The notes below the pieces were generated by a model. That model saw only the letters and a list, made by a program, of their open reading frames with translations. It had not been told where the DNA came from and made no database searches. From Jejuia sp043557195 (GTDB lineage: Bacteria; Bacteroidota; Bacteroidia; Flavobacteriales; Flavobacteriaceae): 64,000 nucleotides of DNA. The stretch lies in assembly GCA_043557195.1 (NCBI GenBank), contig CP121314.1, forward strand, positions 2,914,001 through 2,978,000, in the 5' to 3' direction. The translations under genes and the position numbers were made by a program. Shown here in pieces: positions 18,070-27,339 of the stretch (position 1 is the first letter of the stretch; each line of letters begins with the position of its first letter).

Positions 18070-18774
18070 ATGAGATTATCTAGAAACTTTACAAATGTAT
18101 TCAACTGGATTTTAGACCATATATTTCCACCTTTTATAAGGGATTCTAGAATAATTATGGCACCTCTTTTTTATCTTCTCTTTGGTAAAAAATATAGGCG
18201 TTTTATGGACTTTAAAGATAATGTTTTGCGTCTTGATGCAGATGGAATTGTTGGTTATTACAGAGAACTGTCATCTTATCATATCAAAAGGGAAACCGAT
18301 TTAAATAAACAATCTGTTTCCTATATCTTAGATAATATAAAAGGGAATTCTGTTTTAGACATATCATGTGGAACAGGATATTTGGCTAAAAGAATTGTTG
18401 AAAAACATAAAATAGATGTTGTTGGTATTGATTTTATTATTTCTGATAAAATTAAAAACATGAAACAACCAAAGTTTATTGAGGCTTCAATAGAAAATAT
18501 TCCTTTTCCCGATAATCATTTTGATACCGTAATAAGTACGCATACACTTGAGCATGTAGTTGATATTAAAAGAGCGATTAATGAATTGAGGCGAGTATGC
18601 AAGGGGAAATTAATTATTGTACTGCCCAAACAAAGAAATTATAGGTATACATTTGATTTGCATTTACATTTTTTTCCCTACAAATATTCTGTTTTAAATG
18701 TAATGGGCAATAAGGGAACTTGTGTTTGTTTAAAAAACGATTGGGTTTATGAAGAATATATTATCAATTCTTAG
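18070..18774 (+). CDS. Class I SAM-dependent methyltransferase
   Basis: This is a cytosolic methyltransferase of 234 residues with an N-terminal extension of about 90 residues rich in aromatic and basic residues. The SAM-binding motif I is VLDISCGTGYLAK, motif II is VGIDFI and the post-motif FPDNHFDTVISTHTLEHV is of the methyltransf_11 type. It is spaced 4 bp from the glycosyltransferase gene and so belongs to the same operon. Its 3' end overlaps the end of the convergent membrane-protein gene by 11 bp. The substrate (sugar or lipid) is not determined. Confidence 0.85.
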   Translation: MRLSRNFTNVFNWILDHIFPPFIRDSRIIMAPLFYLLFGKKYRRFMDFKDNVLRLDADGIVGYYRELSSYHIKRETDLNKQSVSYILDNIKGNSVLDISCGTGYLAKRIVEKHKIDVVGIDFIISDKIKNMKQPKFIEASIENIPFPDNHFDTVISTHTLEHVVDIKRAINELRRVCKGKLIIVLPKQRNYRYTFDLHLHFFPYKYSVLNVMGNKGTCVCLKNDWVYEEYIINS

Positions 18775-20269
18775 AGAACTCTTCTTTTAAAATTTCAACA
18801 ATATCAATTACCACAGCCTCATTATCTTCAATTTTTTCATTATGTTGGACTACAGAAATATTTTTAAAAGCTGTTTGCGGGATTTTTAATTTTTCATCAT
18901 GTTCCTTCCAGACTTGCTTAAACAAATTTGAAGGTCCCCACGACCTAGGAGAGGTAATACTACCAAATTCATCAGCAAATCGATTTTTATAAAAATCATG
19001 TTTTTGCAGAAAATCATTGTCTGGCTGAACTAGAATGATGGCTTTATTATTTTTAGGTATATTTAAGAAAGCTGTCTTTAAAGCATTATATTCTTTAATT
19101 TGAATAGTTGTGATATAATAATTGAGATTAATAGAACTTAAAATAATTGTTAAAACTACTAGAGCTAATGATAGTTTTTTTAAAGTTGTATTTTTTATAC
19201 TAATCTGTCTAAAAAATAAAAATTGGTAAAATAGAATTAAAATTGCTGTTGGTGCGATAGCTCTACTACAAAAATAGTTCTGTCCAGATAAAAGATTAGG
19301 CAAGTAGCTTAAAGGTAAAACCAAAATAATGCAACCAATAAAAATATAAGATTTTCTATTTTTCTCATTACTAGTGTAAAGCTTATATACAAAACCTAAA
19401 AAACCTATTGTACCAATAATAAAAAAGAGAATAGGTGCAACTAAAAGTCCACTTCCCTGCGTCAATACTCTAATTTCTCTTAGGTAAAAAACAACAATCT
19501 TTTTAGGTAATTCTAGTAAATCTAATTGCGTCCTGCCAGTTGGTTCTAATTGATAATAGGATAACGAGTACTTAAAAATTATATAATACAACAATAAAGA
19601 AATAGCCATAAACAAAAGTATAACTACTATCGTTTTGTAGGTAAAGTTATTGGTGATTATAAAATAGATTACCAAAGGAATTAAAAATGCTGTAATAGAA
19701 GATTGGTAAATACAAAGAGATGTTACTATTATGATTAGAGGTATTAGGTAATAAAGGACTTGATTTTTTTCATCCTTAATGTTTTTCAAGAGTATTACTC
19801 CTGCAAAAAAATTAATATTAAGTAAAAAAGGTATCTCTGAGGTAGCGCTCCAACTAAAATAAACGGAAAAAGAGGGTAAGGTTAACACTAAAAATGCAAA
19901 TATTACAGCTTCAAAAATCTTCATTTTTAGTTTTATTAAGAATGAAAATATTTGAATAGAAAATAAAACACCACATACCAACGAAAATAACCTTGCCCAT
20001 TTTAAATCTGAAATTGTATTACAAAAAGTGCCATATAGAAATTTGCAATATATTGCTAATAATGGTCTGCCACCTTGAATAAACTCGTTCTCAAAATTTT
20101 CAATTCTACTTGCTGTCCAAATGTATTCAGTGGCGTCAAGAAAAATGTAGTTGCTAAAAATACCGTGATTTAAAATAAGAGTTAAAGTCAAAGAAATAAA
20201 AGAAAAAAACCATAAAGGGTTTTTAGAAATAAAATATTTGAGTTTTGTTAGCTTACTATTAGAATTCAA
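18764..20269 (-). CDS. Polytopic membrane protein, GT-C glycosyltransferase-like
   Basis: This is an inner-membrane protein of 501 residues with about ten to twelve hydrophobic segments, for example WFFSFISLTLTLILNHGIF, SYIFIGCIILVLPLSYL and LSLALVVLTIILSSINL. An acidic/aromatic loop after the first segment (FLDATEYIWTAS) and a C-terminal soluble tail of ~90 residues are typical of GT-C glycosyltransferases that use lipid-linked sugars. The neighbouring polyprenyl-phosphate sugar synthase gene would supply such a donor. No family is recognised with confidence. Its 3' end overlaps the end of the methyltransferase gene. Confidence 0.6.
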   Translation of the reverse strand: MNSNSKLTKLKYFISKNPLWFFSFISLTLTLILNHGIFSNYIFLDATEYIWTASRIENFENEFIQGGRPLLAIYCKFLYGTFCNTISDLKWARLFSLVCGVLFSIQIFSFLIKLKMKIFEAVIFAFLVLTLPSFSVYFSWSATSEIPFLLNINFFAGVILLKNIKDEKNQVLYYLIPLIIIVTSLCIYQSSITAFLIPLVIYFIITNNFTYKTIVVILLFMAISLLLYYIIFKYSLSYYQLEPTGRTQLDLLELPKKIVVFYLREIRVLTQGSGLLVAPILFFIIGTIGFLGFVYKLYTSNEKNRKSYIFIGCIILVLPLSYLPNLLSGQNYFCSRAIAPTAILILFYQFLFFRQISIKNTTLKKLSLALVVLTIILSSINLNYYITTIQIKEYNALKTAFLNIPKNNKAIILVQPDNDFLQKHDFYKNRFADEFGSITSPRSWGPSNLFKQVWKEHDEKLKIPQTAFKNISVVQHNEKIEDNEAVVIDIVEILKEEFSKN

Positions 20270-20467
20270 AATTTAATTTACTATGTATAGATGTTCTTGA
20301 AATAAACACTTATTGTAGATGTAAATGTATTATTTTTTGAGTAGAAATATTGACTTTGTGTATTTGTTTCGTTTTCTTAGAAAGGAGATACTTAATAATG
20401 CCAAAATGATTTTGTTTTTTTGTAAAAATTTAACCTTCCTTTTGATAAAACTATTATTTTCACCGCA

Positions 20468-21076
20468 ATGCAAAACCAAATCCAAAATCACATTCCAAAA
20501 CAGGCAATTTCGAAGGTGAATTCGCTTTTAGGTAAAGATAATTTAGTTATCAAAGTTAAAAACGAAAGGAAAACCAAACATGGCGATTATAGACCTCTAC
20601 CAAACGGTAAACATCAAATCACCATAAATTCAAACCTAAATAAATTTAGATTCCTTATCACGTTAATTCATGAAATAGCCCATTTTGAAGCGTTTCAAAA
20701 ATATGGACGATTTATTAAACCTCATGGACCTGAATGGAAGCAAACGTTTCAGCATTTAATGTTACCTTTTTTAAACCCCGAGATTTTTCCGAGTGATCTG
20801 TTGCCGCTGTTAGCAAAACACTTTAAAAATCCAAAAGCATCGAGCGATACAGATACGCAACTGGCCTTAGCATTAAAGCAATTTGACGAACCCAATGACA
20901 AAACTCTTATTTTTGAAGTACCTTTGGGGCACGCTTTTCAATTGTATAATGGAAAAGTTTTCAAGATGATTAAAAAACGAGTAAAACGATATGAATGTGT
21001 TGAGCTTAAAACAGGTAAATTGTACTTGTTTAATCCAAACGCTGAGGTGGAACTTATAAAATACAAACATGAATAA
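20468..21076 (+). CDS. SprT-like zinc metalloprotein
   Basis: This is a cytosolic protein of 202 residues with the SprT-like zinc-dependent peptidase fold, possibly acting on proteins or on DNA-protein crosslinks as in SPRTN. The HExxH motif is seen in LIHEIAHFEAFQKYG, with the third ligand in GPEWKQ..FQHLM. The start is ATG at 20468; a longer frame in another phase upstream is not used. The stop lies 8 bp inside the next gene (manC), so the two are probably co-translated. Its target in flavobacteria is unknown to me. Confidence 0.82.
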   Translation: MQNQIQNHIPKQAISKVNSLLGKDNLVIKVKNERKTKHGDYRPLPNGKHQITINSNLNKFRFLITLIHEIAHFEAFQKYGRFIKPHGPEWKQTFQHLMLPFLNPEIFPSDLLPLLAKHFKNPKASSDTDTQLALALKQFDEPNDKTLIFEVPLGHAFQLYNGKVFKMIKKRVKRYECVELKTGKLYLFNPNAEVELIKYKHE

Positions 21077-22148
21077 AAACTATTACGCTATATTAATGGC
21101 AGGAGGTGTGGGCTCTAGATTTTGGCCTGTAAGTACGCAAGATTTTCCTAAACAATTTCATGATATGTTAGGAACAGGTGATACATTGATACAAAAAACA
21201 TTTCATCGTTTAGCTCACTTAATTCCTAAAGAAAACATATTGATATTAACTAATGAGCGTTACAATGACCTAGTTTTAGAACAACTACCTGAAGTTGAGC
21301 AACGACAAGTGGTTTTAGAGCCTGCTATGAGAAATACGGCACCATGTATTTTATATGCGTCTTTAAAGATTCAAAAAGAAAATCCTGATGCGGTAATGAT
21401 CGTAGCTCCAAGTGATCATTGGATTGAAGATGAGGCTACTTTTTCTAAAAATGTACAGGAAGCATTTGATTTTTGTTCAGAGAACGATGCATTAATGACA
21501 CTTGGTATTCAGCCAACTTTTCCTAATACAGGGTACGGTTATATAGAATTTGATAAAACATCAAACCAAACCATAAAGTCTGTTAATCAATTTAGAGAAA
21601 AACCAGATTATGAAACTGCGAAGGAGTTTATTGCTCAAGGAAATTTTCTTTGGAATGCGGGTATTTTTATGTGGAGTGTAAAAAGTGCTGTTAATGCTTT
21701 TAAAAATAATCAACCTGGTTTATTTGAATTATTTGAAAAGGGTATTGGAGATTACAACACGAATTCTGAGAGTGATTTTATCAAGGAAAACTATCCAAAA
21801 GCCGAAAATATCTCGGTAGATTACGCCATTATGGAAAAATCAAGTAATGTGTACGTTATTGCTGCGGAATTTGACTGGAACGATTTAGGTACTTGGGGCA
21901 GTCTATACGATAAATTGGATAAAAACGAGTCTGATAATGCCGTTGTTAATGCTCGTACGGTGATTGAAGATGCTTCGGGAAACATGATTAGAACAGCAAA
22001 TAACAAAATTGTTGTTGTAGACAGTTTAAATGATTTTATCATTGTAGATAAGGAAGAAGTTTTACTCATTTATCCAAAAGCAAAAGAGCAAGACATTAAG
22101 AAAACACTTCAAAAAGTAAAAGACAAATTCGGAGAAAATTACGGATAG
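21069..22148 (+). CDS. manC: Mannose-1-phosphate guanylyltransferase
   Basis: This enzyme makes GDP-mannose from mannose 1-phosphate and GTP for glycan synthesis. The signature GGVGSRFWPVST..FPKQF is at residues 12-31. The family segments EPAMRNTAPCILYA, PSDHWIED, TGYGYIEF, FREKPD and WNAGIFMW are all present. With 359 residues it has only the transferase part and lacks the C-terminal isomerase domain of the bifunctional form. It overlaps the SprT-like gene by 8 bp. The enzyme probably supplies glycan synthesis, perhaps with the nearby glycosyltransferases. Confidence 0.94.
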   Translation: MNKNYYAILMAGGVGSRFWPVSTQDFPKQFHDMLGTGDTLIQKTFHRLAHLIPKENILILTNERYNDLVLEQLPEVEQRQVVLEPAMRNTAPCILYASLKIQKENPDAVMIVAPSDHWIEDEATFSKNVQEAFDFCSENDALMTLGIQPTFPNTGYGYIEFDKTSNQTIKSVNQFREKPDYETAKEFIAQGNFLWNAGIFMWSVKSAVNAFKNNQPGLFELFEKGIGDYNTNSESDFIKENYPKAENISVDYAIMEKSSNVYVIAAEFDWNDLGTWGSLYDKLDKNESDNAVVNARTVIEDASGNMIRTANNKIVVVDSLNDFIIVDKEEVLLIYPKAKEQDIKKTLQKVKDKFGENYG

Positions 22149-22211
22149 CACTAAGGTACAACCTATTCTAAATTGTATTATATTCGTGAGAAATGAGGCA
22201 ATATAATTACA

Positions 22212-23687
22212 ATGGAAGAAAGTAAATTCAATTTTTCTGAAGAAGAATCACAAGAAACGAATAAGGAGGCCAATGTTGAGCAATCTAAACAAGAAATAAA
22301 AAAAGACGCCCAAGGTTTACTAGCCAGCACAAAAAAGTTTTTGAATGAGCTTCTTGATTTTCGTGAAGATACAGATAGAGATGCTACCATTCAAGCCATT
22401 AAAGGTGATATCTCATTTAAAGGTGCAACTGCCTGGATTTTAATATGTTCAATTTTTGTTGCATCAATAGGGTTAAATGCGAATTCTACAGCAGTAGTAA
22501 TTGGAGCTATGTTAATTTCTCCCCTTATGGGGCCTATTCTTGGGGTTGGGTTATCAATTGCTATTAATGATGTAGATACTTTAAAGCGCTCATTGATAAA
22601 CTTAGCTATAATGATTGTACTAAGTTTATTAACAGCCTTTCTCTTTTTTCGTTTTTTTCCGCTTAGTGAAGATACCTCAGAGCTTTTAGGAAGAGTTAAA
22701 CCAGATATTAGAGATGTTCTAATTGCCTTTTTTGGCGGTTTAGCACTTATAATAGCCAGAACTAAAAAAGGTACGATAGCTTCCGTTATTTTTGGCGTGG
22801 CCATTGCTACAGCTTTAATGCCGCCCCTATGTACCGCAGGTTATGGACTTGCTAAGGCAAACTTTGTATATTTTGGTCAAGCCATGTATTTATTTACCAT
22901 AAATACCATTTTTATTGCGTTGGCCACGTTTATCGTTCTAAAACTCTTGCGCTTTCCAATGTTGCGCTATGCCAATTCAAAAAAGCGTCGAATGATTTCT
23001 AGATTAGCTACTGTATTGGCTATTGTAGTTATGATTCCTGCAGGGTTTACTTTTATTGATGTATATAAGGAAAGTAACTTCAAGCGAGATGCGGCACTTT
23101 TTATAGATAACGAATTAAATGCATTGCCACATGCTGAGTATATTAAGAATAATTCATCATATAAATATGGAGGTGATACAGATAATATGATTTTGTTGAA
23201 TTCTTTTGGTTTGGATGAAATTCCAGATACGACTATTGATGTATTGCGTACCCGCCTATCAAGTTATCCTTCGTTAGCAAGTAATACACAACTTATATTC
23301 AATCAAAGCAAAAGCACAGGTTTAGATAATTTTAAATATATGAAAGAATTACGATCTAGGGATTCACTTGATATTTTGTCGCAAACTCAGAAAATTGCAT
23401 TTTTGGAAAATAAGGTTAAACAGTTATCGATACTGGAAAAGAATTATTTTGCATTTGATGAGTTAACAAAAGAGCTTAAAATTAATTACGATGCCATAGA
23501 AAAGATTTCATATTCAAATGTTATTAGTTCTAATTTTTCAAAGATGGATACCTTGTCGGTTTTTGAAGTCAAATGGGTAGACTCCCTTTCTAATAATGAA
23601 TCTAGAACAAAGGATAAAGCAAAACTAGAGAATTGGTTAAAATTCAAGTTAGATTTAGATACTCTTGTTGTAAAAAGGTTAAATTAA
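22212..23687 (+). CDS. DUF389-family membrane protein
   Basis: This is a multi-spanning inner-membrane protein of 491 residues. The first ~65 residues are charged and cytoplasmic. The DUF389 core (about 70-275) has six hydrophobic segments and the family pattern GDISFKGATAWILICSIFVASIGLN...IGAMLISPLMGPILG and GVAIATALMPPLCTAGYGLA. The last ~200 residues are soluble with a possible periplasmic domain. DUF389 proteins have no settled function. Its 3' end precedes a degraded gene, with no shared operon partner. Confidence 0.88.
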   Translation: MEESKFNFSEEESQETNKEANVEQSKQEIKKDAQGLLASTKKFLNELLDFREDTDRDATIQAIKGDISFKGATAWILICSIFVASIGLNANSTAVVIGAMLISPLMGPILGVGLSIAINDVDTLKRSLINLAIMIVLSLLTAFLFFRFFPLSEDTSELLGRVKPDIRDVLIAFFGGLALIIARTKKGTIASVIFGVAIATALMPPLCTAGYGLAKANFVYFGQAMYLFTINTIFIALATFIVLKLLRFPMLRYANSKKRRMISRLATVLAIVVMIPAGFTFIDVYKESNFKRDAALFIDNELNALPHAEYIKNNSSYKYGGDTDNMILLNSFGLDEIPDTTIDVLRTRLSSYPSLASNTQLIFNQSKSTGLDNFKYMKELRSRDSLDILSQTQKIAFLENKVKQLSILEKNYFAFDELTKELKINYDAIEKISYSNVISSNFSKMDTLSVFEVKWVDSLSNNESRTKDKAKLENWLKFKLDLDTLVVKRLN

Positions 23688-23689
23688 TT

Positions 23690-24057
23690 TATTTATTAAT
23701 AATTGGAACGACTGAAGGAAATGAAAATAATTCAGTAGTTGATTTTCCAGAACGTTGCGGGCAAACCGAAGCCCCATTCTTTTTCTACTATAAAGAGAAA
23801 TTTCATTGCTTAATTAGAGACATGGGGAATTATGATTGGCTAAGTGGTTTGTATCTAGAATCTGAAGATGGTTTAAACTGGTCAGAATATATGAGAGGTC
23901 AAGAAAAAGGCGCGCAGTACTTTCCAATTATGCCAAAAGGAAGATATGAAAGGGGCAAGTATTATTTAGAGATGGCCATCCTGAATATTTGTTTAATAGT
24001 GTTCAAAATTCTAAAACCAAAGCATCAAGAGCTGTATTAAAGATTAATCTTGATTAA
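23690..24057 (+). pseudogene. Frameshifted fragment of a glycoside hydrolase
   Basis: A 5'-truncated and frameshifted remnant. Frame 1 (to about 23955) reads DFPERCGQTEAPFFFYYKEK..HCLIRD..NYDWLSGLYLESEDGLNWSEY, the pattern of five-bladed GH43-like exo-enzymes. A one-base deletion near 23954-23956 would move the read into the frame that gives VLFRDGHPEYLFNSVQ...LKINLD and TAA at 24055-24057, matching the ERPQVLFDEDGxPxHLFN ending of such enzymes. No start codon or 5' two-thirds is present. It sits 0.85 kb from an intact polysaccharide-degradation gene. Confidence 0.65.
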
Positions 24058-24092
24058 AAAAGAAATTTAACTTCTAAAAACTTAATGTTAAA

Positions 24093-24791
24093 ATGAATGG
24101 TATTGTATTGATAACTGGAGCAAACCGAGGGCTGGGATTGGGCTTTGTTAATTACTACCTAAATAAAGGTTGGGCTATTATTGCTTGTGTTAGAGATGTT
24201 GAAGGATGTACTGAATTAAGGCAGCTAGCTGAGAAAACCCCTGAAAACTTAAAGATTGAAGCTCTTGATGTATCAAGAGTATCTTCGATTGACGCTTTTT
24301 CTAAAAAGTTTCAAAAGGAAAATCAAAAGCTAGATATTGTAATCAATAACGCTGGAATTTTTATTGAAGAATCTTTCGGAAATTGGACAACGCAAGCTTT
24401 TATGGATACATATCAAACAAACTCCGTAGGTGTTGCTCTGTTTTCACAAGCCATAGTTCCATACATTCAGTCAAAAGGCAAATTAATTAATATGTCTTCT
24501 GGTTTAGGTTCTGTTGCACTTAATGTTAATCCTGAAATGGCATTTGAGGCGTACGCTATGAGTAAAGCTGCATTAAATAGCTTCACTAAGCGATTATCGT
24601 CTAAGTTAGAGACAAAAGGTAAAACAGTTATAGCTTTAAGCCCTGGCTGGGTACAAACTGATATGGGAGGTAAAGAAGCGCCATTAACTATCGCAGAAGC
24701 TACGTTGAAAATGGGAGCTGTTATTGAAAATTTATCTTTAAATGATTCTGGAAAATTTCTATCTGAAGATGGAGAAGTACTACCTTGGTAA
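24093..24791 (+). CDS. Short-chain dehydrogenase/reductase (SDR)
   Basis: This is a 232-residue NAD(P)-dependent SDR, probably of the C-factor/carbonyl-reductase-like type. The cofactor motif TGANRGLG (residues 7-14), NNAG, catalytic Ser (INMSSGLGS) and YAMSK are intact, followed by the SPGWVQTDMGG segment typical of that subgroup. It lies between the glycoside-hydrolase remnant and the GH105 fusion gene, with its own start and no overlap. The substrate is not readable from the sequence. Confidence 0.87.
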   Translation: MNGIVLITGANRGLGLGFVNYYLNKGWAIIACVRDVEGCTELRQLAEKTPENLKIEALDVSRVSSIDAFSKKFQKENQKLDIVINNAGIFIEESFGNWTTQAFMDTYQTNSVGVALFSQAIVPYIQSKGKLINMSSGLGSVALNVNPEMAFEAYAMSKAALNSFTKRLSSKLETKGKTVIALSPGWVQTDMGGKEAPLTIAEATLKMGAVIENLSLNDSGKFLSEDGEVLPW

Positions 24792-24841
24792 AATTTCCTA
24801 TGCTGAATTAGCTTAGAAATCAAAATACATAATAAAGATTA

Positions 24842-24869
24842 TACTTTTGAGAATACAATCGATTGTATT
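24842..24869 (+). promoter_or_regulatory. Promoter -7 box with an 18-bp palindromic operator before the GH105 fusion gene
   Basis: TACTTTTG (24842-24849) is a perfect TAnnTTTG box. AATACAATCGATTGTATT (24852-24869), a perfect palindrome, starts 2 bp later and covers the expected transcription start. That position fits a repressor site, for example of a LacI- or GntR-type sugar-responsive regulator, but no such regulator gene is nearby. The ATG is at 24913. Confidence 0.6.
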
Positions 24870-24912
24870 TTTGAGTAGTTTTGCTGAAACCGTATTAAAC
24901 TAAACTGTTATT

Positions 24913-27333
24913 ATGAAATTATTTTCGAAGCTTATTGCTTTAATTATTTTGGGTCTTGTTTTGAATTGTTCTTCAAAAGAAAACAAGGACGTTGATAAAA
25001 TCCCCACTGCAGATGAAGTTTTGAAGATTACAGAAAAAGTCGCTAATTGGCAAATTGAAACTTTCGAGGATATGGGTAAATATCGCGCTTTACCTCCTGT
25101 TGAAGATCAAAAACCATGGCATAATAGAGACAAGCATCATGAGTTGGACTGGACCAATGCAGCGCTTTATGCAGGTATGTTCCAATTAAGTGAGGTGTCT
25201 CATTATTCTAAATATATTAATTGGTTGATAGAAATTGGAGATAGAAACAAATGGAAACTTCATGAACGTTTTTATCATGCGGATGACCATGCTGTGGGGC
25301 AACTCTACACTAGTTTAAAACAAAATGTTAGGTTAAGGTATATATCAAAGTTAGCACCGATGCAAAACCGTTTTGACTCTATAATGAAAAGTGATAAGGC
25401 AGATAATTACCATTGGGATTGGTGTGATGCACTATTTATGGCGCCCCCAGCGTGGGCAAGATTATCTAAAGTTACTAAAGATAGTACCTACTTAGAATAT
25501 ATGCATACGCAATATTTAAAAACATACAACGAGCTTTGGGACAAAGAAAAACAACTTTTTTTTAGAGATAAATCGTTTTTGAGCCAAACCGAGAAAAATG
25601 GTGAAAAACTATTTTGGTCTCGAGGCAATGGTTGGGTATTTGGTGGTTTAGCACTAATGATTCCAGATTTGCCTAAAGAATGGGAACATAGATCATTTTA
25701 CGAAACCTTATTTAAACAAATGGCGGTAATAATTAAAGATACTCAAAGACCAGATGGTACATGGTCAGCAGGTTTGTTGGGTGATGTAAAAGAGTATCCT
25801 AATATTGAAACTAGTGGAACGTCTTTTTTCACCTTTGGCATCGCTTGGGGTATTAATAATGGGCTTTTAGATAAAGCAACTTACGAACCTATATTGTATA
25901 AGGCTTGGGGAGCATTGGAAAATGCCGTAACTAAAGAGGGGATGCTGAGCTATGTTCAAGGTATTGGTGCAGCACCAGGAGCTAGTTATAAAGATTATAC
26001 TGAAGTTTATGGCGTAGGTGCGTTTTTAGCTGCAGGCTCTGAATTGTACAAATACATCTCAAAGTTTTACCCGATTGATAAGTCAACAGCCTATACTACG
26101 TTTATGGAAGATGGTGGTTGGTGCTGGTATCAAGACCCTAGAACTGTTATAGCCAATGGAAAACTTATAATAGGAGGTTTAAGCGGACAAAGTGGAGATG
26201 TGCGTTTGGGGGTTTTCGATTTACAATCAGAAGCAATCGATACTGCTTTGGTATTTCATAAAGATTTTCAAAAAGATGACCATAATGTACCTGCACTTTA
26301 CAGGAGGCAAGACAGTAGCATATTGGCTATGTGGGCTAAACATGCCTCAGAAAAAAAGCATTACTATAAAATTTCTCAATCGCAAGATTACTCATCATGG
26401 TCCGACACTAAGACTTTTGAACATGACTATGATCATAGAACTGGCGTTACTTACATGAATCTTTATCATATGAAGAATGAAGGGAAGCTTTATAACTTCT
26501 TTAGGGATGGTTTAAATTTTAACCCAACGTTTATAACATCAGATGATAATGGGGAAACATGGGGAGATAGAACACATTTTATTTCTAATGATGTAGAAGG
26601 TTTTCAGCGTCCATATGCACGCTATTTGCAGGTGGATGACAATACCGTTGGTGTTTCTTATACTGATGCACATCCTAGAGCTTTCGGTAATAATTTGTAC
26701 TATGTTGAATTCTCTAATAACACATTCTACAATGTTGATGGTTCTGCGATAAAAAGTTTAAATAAAGGGCCTTTACGTTCATCACAAGCAGAAAAAATTT
26801 ATAGCGGAAGTAATACCAAACAAAAACCAATAGTTAATGAAAGTGTCCCTAATAGTGCATGGACGTGTGCCATGGTAAAAGACAATAACAATAATCCTCA
26901 CATTGGTTATACGCTCTATTTAGATGATAGTGATCATAGGTATAGAGTGGCATCTTGGGATGGCGAAAAATGGAATGATAGAGAAATTGCTTATGCAGGA
27001 AAGTATTTATACAAAGTAGAAAGTAGTTACACAGGTTTATTCGCATTTGATCCAGAAGACCCAAGCAATGTTTATATTTCTACAGATGTAGATCCTTCAA
27101 CAGGTGAAGACTTAGGTGGTAAGCATGAAATTTATAGTGCTAAAATTGGTGTGAATGATGATATTTCAACTATAAGATGGAAAGCTATCACTAAAAATTC
27201 TCCTCACAGAAATATTAGACCAATTGTTGTTGCTAATGAAGGTTATAAAGTACTTTTATGGCTTTATGGACCTTGGTATGATTATTTAAATTATGATTCT
27301 AATGTTATTGGAATAATCTTAGAGAAACCTTAA
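24913..27333 (+). CDS. GH105 unsaturated uronyl hydrolase fused to a BNR_4 (ulvan-lyase-like) domain
   Basis: A lipoprotein (lipobox around LNCSS, Cys about residue 19) with two enzyme-like halves, 806 residues. Residues ~30-380 are a GH105/GH88-type (alpha/alpha)6 barrel: ELDWTNAALYAGM, WDWCDALFMAPPAWA (catalytic Asp expected in this stretch), FWSRGNGWVFGGLALM. Residues ~395-806 are a BNR_4 propeller: GGWCWYQDPRTV, DDHNVPALYRR, GVTYMNLYH, NFFRDGLNFNPTF and RPYARYLQ. This propeller type is that of PL24/PL25 ulvan lyases as I recall them. A lyase that cuts polyuronide and a hydrolase that removes the unsaturated uronic end would then be on one chain. The substrate is inferred. The flanking GH fragment and operator support a sugar-use locus. 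Confidence 0.82.
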   Translation: MKLFSKLIALIILGLVLNCSSKENKDVDKIPTADEVLKITEKVANWQIETFEDMGKYRALPPVEDQKPWHNRDKHHELDWTNAALYAGMFQLSEVSHYSKYINWLIEIGDRNKWKLHERFYHADDHAVGQLYTSLKQNVRLRYISKLAPMQNRFDSIMKSDKADNYHWDWCDALFMAPPAWARLSKVTKDSTYLEYMHTQYLKTYNELWDKEKQLFFRDKSFLSQTEKNGEKLFWSRGNGWVFGGLALMIPDLPKEWEHRSFYETLFKQMAVIIKDTQRPDGTWSAGLLGDVKEYPNIETSGTSFFTFGIAWGINNGLLDKATYEPILYKAWGALENAVTKEGMLSYVQGIGAAPGASYKDYTEVYGVGAFLAAGSELYKYISKFYPIDKSTAYTTFMEDGGWCWYQDPRTVIANGKLIIGGLSGQSGDVRLGVFDLQSEAIDTALVFHKDFQKDDHNVPALYRRQDSSILAMWAKHASEKKHYYKISQSQDYSSWSDTKTFEHDYDHRTGVTYMNLYHMKNEGKLYNFFRDGLNFNPTFITSDDNGETWGDRTHFISNDVEGFQRPYARYLQVDDNTVGVSYTDAHPRAFGNNLYYVEFSNNTFYNVDGSAIKSLNKGPLRSSQAEKIYSGSNTKQKPIVNESVPNSAWTCAMVKDNNNNPHIGYTLYLDDSDHRYRVASWDGEKWNDREIAYAGKYLYKVESSYTGLFAFDPEDPSNVYISTDVDPSTGEDLGGKHEIYSAKIGVNDDISTIRWKAITKNSPHRNIRPIVVANEGYKVLLWLYGPWYDYLNYDSNVIGIILEKP

Positions 27334-27339
27334 ATAAAC

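Noticed and set aside
20325..20519. 64-codon frame with hydrophobic start before the SprT-like gene
   Set aside because: It overlaps the SprT-like gene start in another phase, has runs of Phe/Leu from A/T-rich DNA and no recognisable family.
23633..23689. Start of the glycoside-hydrolase remnant inside the end of the DUF389 gene
   Set aside because: The overlapping part has no similarity to glycoside hydrolases; the recognisable part starts later.
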